Source of the DNA: Bacteroidales bacterium
Lineage (GTDB): Bacteria; Bacteroidota; Bacteroidia; Bacteroidales; F082
NCBI GenBank assembly: GCA_017508895.1
Contig: JAFWRA010000239.1
Span: forward strand, 1-5,108
Direction: 5' to 3'
Length of the DNA stretch: 5,108 nucleotides
Part shown: piece after piece, positions 1 through 5,108 of the stretch
Layout: every line of letters starts with the position of its first letter
Numbering within the stretch: position 1 is the stretch's first letter
The notes under the pieces: model-generated
The model's input: only the letters and a program-made list of their open reading frames with translations
Database searches by the model: none
Told to the model about the DNA's origin: nothing
Made by a program: the position numbers and the translations under genes

Positions 1-1256
1 CACTTGATGAAGGTCAAAAGCAAAACGTAATAAACGAAATACGACAACACACCTGCCAAAGCTGCTCCGTTAATGTCCAATATTGGAACAAGCCAACGGT
101 TCATCAAAACGGAAACGGTCGCAAGCAATATGGTGAATATCAATGAGTAATAATAATATTTCGAATAGCTGATTACGGTGATTGCCACGCCAAAAGAAGA
201 ATATATGAGTCGCCCCAAAGAGAGAATCAACACCGCCCACTTGCCCAAACGATAAATGTCGCCATTGGGAAGCAAGTCGAAAAGGAAATCAATGTTGATC
301 CAAACGAGGAAAAACACGAAAGAGCCAACCATGAACTGGTGGAGCGCAACGTTCTTGCACAAAACATTGGCAGTTTCTGTATCCTGTTTAGCCATGGCTT
401 GGGATATGTGAGGCTGCGAAATGGCACCCAACGAGCGGTAAGGCATCTCAATGACTGCTGCAATATTGGTTGCAATGGTGAACACACCCGCCAAACGGAA
501 GCCCATGATGCCCGCAAGGAAGAACTTGCTCAGCATCGGGATGATATTCCCTGCCAAAGCCGCAGTAATCATAAATAAGGTGTAGAACAGGAAATCGCGC
601 TTCAACTTCGGGTCGATGTAATTCCGCTCAATCTTGAACGAAACCCGTTTCAGCGTGAGAAGATAGACAACATTGATTAAAGTAGCCAAACCGTATAACA
701 CACAGAATGAAACCACTACACCGTCAAAATCAATAACCTTGTAATAATACAGCAAATAGATGACCAAAGTGCCTACGCGCAAACCCACCTCACGGATGAA
801 CTTGGGCAAAACGATGCGCAACAAGAGGTTGCTATTCGTCTCAAAAACAGAGATATAGAGCATGAAAAAGGCCAAAGGAATGACGAAGTTGACATACTCG
901 CCAAACATCCCAGAATCTTTCGAAAAGAAACTCACTATCAAGGGCTTGAAAGTGAAAAACGCCAACAAAAAGATGGTAAAGCCAATCAAGGGCACTAACA
1001 ATGTCCAGCCAAAAAAGCCATGGTCGCGGCGCTTTTCATCCTTGAAAAAGGGGTAATAGCGCATTGCCGAGGAATTGGTGCCAAGTTGCGCCAAACCTGA
1101 AAACAACAGCGCGCATTGCAGCAACACATCTATCAGGCCAATCTGCTCGGGCTGAAGGGCTTTCGTCTGGATGAAAAAAGTAGTGACGATACCCACAGCC
1201 ACCCCGATATAGGTGGCAATGGTGCCTTCGATGCTCTGTCGTGCCACGATGCCCAT
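1..1256 (-). CDS. Wzx/MATE-like polysaccharide flippase, 3' end outside window
   Basis: Translation of the minus strand from the ATG at 1256 stays open for about 418 residues to the left edge, so the C-terminus is missing; relatives are usually around 480-500 residues. The protein is strongly hydrophobic with many membrane segments (about 12-30, 45-60, 82-104, 122-138, 158-171, 180-201, 222-248, 254-270, 307-325, 338-360, 367-383 and 391-416). The N-terminus (MGIVARQSIEGT) and the first helix resemble the start of bacterial polysaccharide biosynthesis proteins of the MVF/MATE superfamily. By family knowledge these move lipid-linked oligosaccharide units across the inner membrane for O-antigen, capsule or exopolysaccharide; the substrate cannot be told here. 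The start lies only six bases after the yihY-like stop, which indicates co-transcription. The weak upstream sequence without a Shine-Dalgarno is normal for Bacteroidota. No glycosyltransferase is visible in the window. Family assignment is fairly sure, exact role is inference. Confidence 0.85.
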   Translation of the reverse strand, partial: MGIVARQSIEGTIATYIGVAVGIVTTFFIQTKALQPEQIGLIDVLLQCALLFSGLAQLGTNSSAMRYYPFFKDEKRRDHGFFGWTLLVPLIGFTIFLLAFFTFKPLIVSFFSKDSGMFGEYVNFVIPLAFFMLYISVFETNSNLLLRIVLPKFIREVGLRVGTLVIYLLYYYKVIDFDGVVVSFCVLYGLATLINVVYLLTLKRVSFKIERNYIDPKLKRDFLFYTLFMITAALAGNIIPMLSKFFLAGIMGFRLAGVFTIATNIAAVIEMPYRSLGAISQPHISQAMAKQDTETANVLCKNVALHQFMVGSFVFFLVWINIDFLFDLLPNGDIYRLGKWAVLILSLGRLIYSSFGVAITVISYSKYYYYSLIFTILLATVSVLMNRWLVPILDINGAALAGVLSYFVYYVLLLTFIK

Positions 1257-1262
1257 AATGCT

Positions 1263-2549
1263 TCAATCGTTTTTGTTAAGCGGTTCGACAATCTTCTGCC
1301 GTTCGGCTTCAGCGAACTCTTCGTATGCCTTGATAATCAGTGCGTAATCTTTGTTCTTCTCTTCCAAATCCTTGACAAATGCTGCCTGTGTTTCGATATT
1401 CTTTCGCAAATTATCGATTTGTTGCTGTCGGTTCTCGCTAACTTGTTGATAGGCCAAAATGTGTTTCCGCAAGTCATCGATGACGATTTGCTTGCGACGC
1501 GTTTGGTCGTCAGTGCTCCGTTTGTCGGCTCTCTGTCGGATGCTCGAGTTCAAGTCGTTGCCCGCCAAAATCAGGATGGCGATAATCCAAATCCACAACA
1601 AGAGGATGATGAGCGTGCCAATGGAGCCATAAAGCACATTATAATGGGAAAAGTTGGAAATATAAATATTAAAGGCCACAGCACCAAGAACAAAAAGCGC
1701 AGTGGCAAGAATCGTTCCAGGACTGAAAATCACGAAGTTGCGGTAAAGTGTCTGTCCATCCGCGCCTTTTCGTTTGCGTTCGATTCGGTATTGGTCGCCA
1801 AAGCGGACATTACCAAAATAATAGAGCAACGCGATGCCGAAACTGAGGGCAAACACGCCTATCACCCAACGCAACACACTGAATATGAAGAACGTAAACG
1901 ACCCTCCCTCAATAATCTCATGGATCACAAGAAACTTCAAAGCCATACCGCCAAGCGAAATCAGCAACACGGAAACGACCAGCAATGCCCCGATGACAAG
2001 AAGCATCAAGATGGCAAACATACGCTGCATAAGCCAGTCCTTCATGGTCATTCTCTTGTCAGTCAAATAGTTGGCATAAACATTACGGAAACCATTGAAA
2101 ATAGCCACGATGCCACTGGAACCAAAAATCAGGCACAAGAAAACACTCACTGAAAGCAAGCCATCATGGGGTTGGTTCATTATACCGTCAATGGTGTCCT
2201 TCACATAGTTGAGCGTGCCGGACGGGATGAGGAAATCATCCAAAGTAAACATCAATCTTTCATAGAGGTGCGGAATCGGGATATAAGGAATAAGTGTGAA
2301 GAAAAAGAGAATCAACGGAAAGAGTGCCACAAAGAAATTGAACGCCACGCCTGCGGCACGGTCTGTTGTGCGGCCCTTAGTGAAGAATTTGAAGAAATCA
2401 ATCAGCACATCCAAAAGCGGCAACTTGGTGCCCGGAAAGCGAACCACACGCAACACGTTGTCTGGTTTGCGGTACCACTCTGATAAAGCCTCCCATAGGG
2501 CATTGATCCAAGCCGTCAGCTTCCCGTCTTGTTTCTCTTTTTTTGGCAT
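1263..2549 (-). CDS. YihY/BrkB family inner-membrane protein with coiled-coil tail
   Basis: This 428-residue protein has about six membrane segments (around 67-90, 130-152, 176-200, 218-246, 277-297, 311-331). It carries the family signature near 303-335: Y-x-x-L-Y-G-S-I-G-T, a run ending in LLLWIWI, then L-A-G-N-D-L-N. The region around 62-80 (DRAAGVAFNFFVALFPL) matches the family's first conserved block. YihY/BrkB proteins are integral membrane proteins of unknown activity; the old RNase BN label is wrong, and Bordetella BrkB was linked to serum resistance. Residues about 335-428 form a charged, probably coiled-coil tail with spaced I/L positions, absent from the roughly 290-residue E. coli YihY. 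I chose the ATG at 2549; a TTG two codons upstream (2555) is possible but less likely. The gene follows the lipoprotein gene by 48 bases and precedes the flippase by six. Confidence 0.92.
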   Translation of the reverse strand: MPKKEKQDGKLTAWINALWEALSEWYRKPDNVLRVVRFPGTKLPLLDVLIDFFKFFTKGRTTDRAAGVAFNFFVALFPLILFFFTLIPYIPIPHLYERLMFTLDDFLIPSGTLNYVKDTIDGIMNQPHDGLLSVSVFLCLIFGSSGIVAIFNGFRNVYANYLTDKRMTMKDWLMQRMFAILMLLVIGALLVVSVLLISLGGMALKFLVIHEIIEGGSFTFFIFSVLRWVIGVFALSFGIALLYYFGNVRFGDQYRIERKRKGADGQTLYRNFVIFSPGTILATALFVLGAVAFNIYISNFSHYNVLYGSIGTLIILLLWIWIIAILILAGNDLNSSIRQRADKRSTDDQTRRKQIVIDDLRKHILAYQQVSENRQQQIDNLRKNIETQAAFVKDLEEKNKDYALIIKAYEEFAEAERQKIVEPLNKND

Positions 2550-2597
2550 CCTCAAGACACATTAAAGCATACAAAAGTGGTGCTACACAAGCAAGGA

Positions 2598-3629
2598 CTA
2601 ACGTGCGGAACGAACCGGTCGAACTGAAAAACCAAGGTATCTGGCTTTGCAATCAACAGAGGGCCACCAATTTGAATAAAAGTTTATACTCCATGAGAAA
2701 TAAGCACCAGATGAATAAAGTGAACTTGACCAATAATTACCGTAGTTGCCCACATCATAGAACTCATGAGCCCAACGACGGCCAGCAGCAGGCAAGAAGA
2801 TGCTGTTCCCATTGGATGCAACAAACCGTCTACCGTTCACACCGTTTACTGTTGTCCACCCGGCATTCGTGTTTTCATTCAATTCGTTCCATTCTTCCTT
2901 GGTAGGTATGCGCCAGCCATCACCCCATGCAACCGTAGCAGCGTCATCTTCAGGCTCCAGTGTGACAAGGTTATCGACAAAACCATTAAGACCCAACTCT
3001 TGATCCGTGCAGTATTTGGTAATCAAATTCCAGTCCGTTCCATACTTATAATTAATCCAGTCATAGAAATCTTTGGGTTGAGTCTCGCCCCATGCAAAAT
3101 AACTGCCGTATTCTTCTGGAACTGTCGCACCCACATTACATTCCGCCCACAAAAGGCCACTTGGCAAACCAAGATCTACATACGTGAATTCTTCAGTGGC
3201 ACCTCCTCCGCCACTACCGCCACCACCACTGATGGTGTCTTCGGTGGTGAAATTCTTTTCATCACCATAATAATACATCACGCCCAGCAAGGCATAGGAT
3301 CTCACATAATATTTGGTATTGGGCTCAAGGCCGTCCAAAGAACACGTAAAAGACCCACTCCAATTGTTCGTGAAAAGGTGCGCGCCGTTCACTGTAGGAT
3401 TTCTCACAGTGTCCCAACAAATGCCCAATTCAGCAAGTGAAAAATTCTCCGACACTATCACTTCACATCCACACATGGCTGAAGTTTGAGTAATGTCATA
3501 AGGTTCCATTGTCGTCAAACTCAGCGTTACTTCATGGTTTTGGTTATTGTTGTCGACCTTCTTACATCCTATAGAAACAATTGCCAATGACACAAGCATT
3601 AAGGCAATGAAATCTTGCATTCTTTTCAT
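2598..3629 (-). CDS. FISUMP-domain surface lipoprotein with fibronectin-III-like repeat
   Basis: This 343-residue protein starts at the ATG at 3629 (MKRMQDF). A longer reading from 3680 would add 17 residues ahead of a good signal peptide and overlap the promoter region, so I rejected it. Residues 1-21 are a lipoprotein signal ending in S-I-G-C, with Cys22 as the likely lipidated residue. Residues about 34-130 match a Bacteroidetes fibronectin-III-like repeat: ITQTSAMCGCEV, LGICWDT..NPTV, SGSFTCSLDGLEPNTKYYVRSYA, then FTTED. A glycine-serine linker (135-143) leads to a FISUMP domain (about 149-339): YVDLGLPSGLLWAECNVGA, YFAWGET, DGWRIPTKEEWNEL, FLPAAGRR, YWSSS, and GFSVRPVR at the end. FISUMP domains have a C-type-lectin-like fold; many sit on cell-surface proteins of unknown ligand. 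Location at the outer membrane is inferred from the lipobox. Binding of a glycan or protein is possible but not shown. Confidence 0.9.
   Translation of the reverse strand: MKRMQDFIALMLVSLAIVSIGCKKVDNNNQNHEVTLSLTTMEPYDITQTSAMCGCEVIVSENFSLAELGICWDTVRNPTVNGAHLFTNNWSGSFTCSLDGLEPNTKYYVRSYALLGVMYYYGDEKNFTTEDTISGGGGSGGGGATEEFTYVDLGLPSGLLWAECNVGATVPEEYGSYFAWGETQPKDFYDWINYKYGTDWNLITKYCTDQELGLNGFVDNLVTLEPEDDAATVAWGDGWRIPTKEEWNELNENTNAGWTTVNGVNGRRFVASNGNSIFLPAAGRRWAHEFYDVGNYGNYWSSSLYSSGAYFSWSINFYSNWWPSVDCKARYLGFSVRPVRSAR
3201..3227 (-). other. Gly4-Ser-Gly4 interdomain linker
   Basis: Nine codons encode GGGGSGGGG (residues 135-143 of the lipoprotein), using GGT, GGC and GGA rather than one repeated codon. 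It lies exactly between the fibronectin-III-like repeat and the FISUMP domain, so it reads as a flexible hinge that holds the lectin-like domain away from the membrane. Confidence 0.85.
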
Positions 3630-3656
3630 CTGACAAATTCTTTTGATTTGAACTTG

Positions 3657-3664
3657 CAAAGAAA
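3657..3664 (-). promoter_or_regulatory. possible -7 box for the lipoprotein gene
   Basis: On the minus strand this reads TTTCTTTG, one mismatch from the Bacteroidota -7 consensus TAnnTTTG, about 28 bases before the ATG at 3629. No clear -33 TTTG is visible at the right distance. The surrounding T-rich strand makes chance matches easy, so this is only a candidate. Confidence 0.3.
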
Positions 3665-3687
3665 CAAAAAAAAGAAACATGTCGGTA

Positions 3688-3698
3688 TCATGTCATGA
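3688..3698. promoter_or_regulatory. operator-like palindrome in the divergent region
   Basis: TCATG-T-CATGA is a perfect 5+1+5 inverted repeat. It ends eight bases before the TATATTTG box, where a bound regulator would cover the promoter spacer. The hexamer CATGTC also occurs at 3678-3683 and 3689-3694, 11 bases apart, or about one helical turn. No regulator gene is in the window, and short palindromes arise by chance, so the function is conjecture. Confidence 0.25.
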
Positions 3699-3706
3699 AA
3701 ATTCCT

Positions 3707-3714
3707 TATATTTG
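3707..3714 (+). promoter_or_regulatory. Bacteroidota -7 promoter box for rseC operon
   Basis: TATATTTG matches the Bacteroidota primary sigma factor -7 consensus TAnnTTTG exactly. It ends 21 bases before the ATG at 3736, giving a predicted short leader of roughly 10-18 bases. A clear -33 TTTG is not seen around 3683-3688. The box lies inside the upstream extension of the rseC reading frame, which supports the start at 3736 rather than 3679. It probably drives rseC and the two secreted-protein genes behind it. Confidence 0.6.
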
Positions 3715-3735
3715 CATCGCAAAGCAAAAACAGCA

Positions 3736-4155
3736 ATGACCAACGAAAGCAACATCATTTCCCACGAAGGCGTCGTCACCAAAATCACTGACGAGGAGCT
3801 GGAAATCAAGATATTGTCACAGAGTGCATGCGCGGCATGCCACGCCAAAAGTGCTTGCGGCATGGGCGAACAGGCTGAGAAAATCCTCACCGTGCCCCGA
3901 CCCAAAAGCAAAGACTTTGCACTGATGCAAAGAGTCAACGTTAGAATGGCCATCGGGCAGGGCAACAAGGCGGCGGTTTTGGCTTATCTCATCCCCATCA
4001 TTTTGTTGTTGACCGTGCTTTTTGTCTGCCTCGGTTTAGGTTTAAGCGAAGGCATATCAGCCCTACTCAGTGTCGTTGCATTGATACCTTATTATATTAT
4101 ACTCTATCTGCGCCGCGACAAACTCAAGCAGAAGTTCGAATACCTCATTGATTAA
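3736..4155 (+). CDS. rseC: RseC/MucC-family redox-linked membrane protein
   Basis: The 139-residue protein has an N-terminal soluble part, a cysteine cluster C-x2-C-x5-C (Cys32, Cys35, Cys41, within SACAACHAKSACG), then two membrane helices (about 78-100 and 105-125) and a basic tail. This is the RseC/MucC layout; E. coli RseC is about 159 residues. In E. coli RseC belongs to the system that keeps SoxR reduced together with Rsx/Rnf proteins and it affects SigmaE control; in Bacteroidota relatives usually sit just before rnfB and probably serve the Rnf electron-transport complex. The three cysteines could bind a metal or iron-sulfur cluster, which is inference. The ATG at 3736 was chosen over 3679 because the extra residues are not family-like and a promoter box lies within them. 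The next gene starts 18 bases after the stop and is not rnfB, which is unusual. Confidence 0.9.
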   Translation: MTNESNIISHEGVVTKITDEELEIKILSQSACAACHAKSACGMGEQAEKILTVPRPKSKDFALMQRVNVRMAIGQGNKAAVLAYLIPIILLLTVLFVCLGLGLSEGISALLSVVALIPYYIILYLRRDKLKQKFEYLID

Positions 4156-4173
4156 AAAAGAAAAAACATTGTC

Positions 4174-4809
4174 ATGAAAAACACCTTATTATTATTTGCC
4201 ATTCTGGTATTTCCCCTACTCAGCTTTGGCCAAACTGTTAGTGTCGGCGACATCTTGTGCGAACAAGGGACCGACACCATCATTGTACATCCCCAAAACT
4301 ATACAGAAGGTGCCATCGGTGTAGTATTCTATGTCGATGAAACGGGACAACATGGATGGGCACTTCATCCGCAGATTCAAGTCCAACAAATTTATTGGTC
4401 TTACGAATGCGACCTCCCCTGGGGTCTGACGGGATGGCAATCCATACGCGATGCCATTTATGACCTTGACGGGTACGACAACACAGGGTTCTTGCGTGCA
4501 GCATCTCAAAACAACCATTCCAAATACCCGGGCGCATGGGAGGTCGACTATGAGCACGGCTGGTATTGGCCAGCACTCGGCCAACTGAACATCCTTTATG
4601 GCAGCGCCCGCATTATCAACAATTCACTCAAAGTAATTAATGGTACAATGCTGAAGGGACAGTGGATTTACTGGTCTTCTTCGGTATATGGGTTCGACAA
4701 CGACTGCGCCTTGTATAGTAGCTATACCGGCGCCATGGGTGCCATCACCAAATCAAGAAGCGAATTGTCAGGAATTCCTTTGTCTATCCGCAGCATTAGA
4801 AACTTCTAA
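4174..4809 (+). CDS. secreted DUF1566/lectin-fold-like protein
   Basis: This 211-residue protein begins with a signal peptide (about 1-19, MKNTLLLF to SFG, cleavage likely before Gln20) and has no lipobox, so it should be periplasmic or secreted. Residues 47-63 (AIGVVFYVDETGQHGWA), the PWGLT at 82-86 and LDGYDNT at 98-104 form a block shared with the next gene. Residues 129-141 (GWYWPALGQLNIL) correspond in position and pattern to the GWR-P-T-x-x-E-W motif of the FISUMP protein upstream, and YWSSS at 166-170 is the same as in that protein. The protein ends SIRSIRNF, like the VRPV end of the lectin-fold families. I infer a C-type-lectin-like (DUF1566/FISUMP superfamily) fold; ligand and role are unknown. 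It lies 18 bases after rseC and 11 before its paralogue, with no terminator seen, so it is probably in the rseC operon. Confidence 0.8.
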   Translation: MKNTLLLFAILVFPLLSFGQTVSVGDILCEQGTDTIIVHPQNYTEGAIGVVFYVDETGQHGWALHPQIQVQQIYWSYECDLPWGLTGWQSIRDAIYDLDGYDNTGFLRAASQNNHSKYPGAWEVDYEHGWYWPALGQLNILYGSARIINNSLKVINGTMLKGQWIYWSSSVYGFDNDCALYSSYTGAMGAITKSRSELSGIPLSIRSIRNF

Positions 4810-4820
4810 AAACAAAAGCC

Positions 4821-5108
4821 ATGAAAAACATAATTTTTACTCTATCGTTTCTTCTGATTTCCTCATTAGGATTGAATGCCCAAGGATATCATTTGGGTCA
4901 AGTAATCACAAATCCCGACGGCAGCCAAGGTGTGGTGTTCTACCTTAACGAGGATGGCTCCTCAGGCTGGATGGTGGCATTGCATGATGCGGCTTTTGCA
5001 GTTCCCTGGGGCCTGACTGACGAAATAGAAGGACTCGATCATGTCATCAATGCAAACAACGATATCATAACCAGTGCCTTCGCGGATACTGACGGATACT
5101 CCAACACG
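4821..5108 (+). CDS. secreted paralogue of the preceding protein, 3' end outside window
   Basis: The frame opens at the ATG at 4821 and remains open for 96 codons to the right edge. A signal peptide spans about 1-20 (ends GLNA, then Gln21). Residues 35-53 (SQGVVFYLNEDGSSGWMVA), VPWGLT at 61-66 and DTDGYSNT at 89-96 match the corresponding block of the gene at 4174-4809, with the same spacing order, so the two are paralogues from an old tandem duplication. The rest of the presumed lectin-like domain (the GW-x-P and YWSS motifs) would lie beyond the window, as would any extra domains or a type IX secretion tail. The start is 11 bases after the upstream stop, which indicates one transcript. Function is unknown. 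Confidence 0.8.
   Translation, partial: MKNIIFTLSFLLISSLGLNAQGYHLGQVITNPDGSQGVVFYLNEDGSSGWMVALHDAAFAVPWGLTDEIEGLDHVINANNDIITSAFADTDGYSNT

Noticed and set aside
1116..2153. A 345-codon open frame on the plus strand.
   Set aside because: It is antisense to the yihY-like gene and the start of the flippase gene. Its product is low-complexity, rich in His, Gln, Asn and Lys, with no domain, while the opposite strand encodes clear membrane protein motifs.
2550..2555. TTG start two codons upstream of the yihY-like ATG.
   Set aside because: The ATG at 2549 gives a normal N-terminus and TTG starts are uncommon.
2550..2597. Possible terminator or promoter between the lipoprotein and yihY-like genes.
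   Set aside because: I found no stable hairpin followed by a T-run on the minus strand and no good TAnnTTTG box with a -33 partner.
2766..3440. A 224-codon open frame on the plus strand.
   Set aside because: It lies opposite the FISUMP lipoprotein, which has a signal peptide and recognisable domains; the plus-strand product has none.
3630..3680. Upstream extension of the lipoprotein to an ATG at 3680.
   Set aside because: The extra 17 residues would precede a complete lipoprotein signal peptide and overlap the probable promoter region.
3679..3735. Upstream extension of rseC to an ATG at 3679.
   Set aside because: The added residues are not family-like and the frame contains the TATATTTG promoter box.
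3825..3840. Repeated GCATGC in rseC as a possible regulatory or recombination site.
   Set aside because: The two copies simply encode the Ala-Cys pairs of the C-x2-C motif.

Overview
The window looks like part of a Bacteroidota chromosome, probably Bacteroidales. The supporting signs are: no Shine-Dalgarno sequences but A-rich start regions; a TAnnTTTG-type -7 box (TATATTTG) before one gene; a lipoprotein pairing a Bacteroidetes-style fibronectin-III-like repeat with a C-terminal FISUMP domain; a long-form YihY/BrkB protein; and an RseC-like protein of the kind found with Rnf complexes. No RNA genes, insertion sequences, CRISPR arrays or integration signs were seen. Base composition is moderate and even.

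Left part, minus strand (transcribed right to left): a FISUMP lipoprotein (2598-3629), then a YihY/BrkB inner-membrane protein (1263-2549), then a Wzx/MATE-like polysaccharide flippase that runs off the left edge (1-1256). The gaps are 48 and 6 bases. The last two genes almost certainly share a transcript, and the lipoprotein gene may share it too.

Right part, plus strand: a 106-base divergent intergenic region (3630-3735) carries a good promoter for rseC (3736-4155). Two related secreted proteins follow at 4174-4809 and 4821-5108, the second cut by the right edge, with gaps of 18 and 11 bases, so the three genes look like one operon.

The main theme is cell-envelope and surface biology. Three of the six genes encode exported proteins that have, or by homology probably have, a C-type-lectin-like fold (FISUMP or DUF1566-like). 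One is a lipoprotein and two are secreted or periplasmic, and they lie on both sides of a redox-linked membrane gene. The other genes concern membranes and polysaccharide export. No previously undescribed system can be demonstrated from this window alone. The most notable points are the lectin-like paralogue cluster around rseC, the absence of rnfB immediately after rseC, and the coiled-coil tail on YihY.
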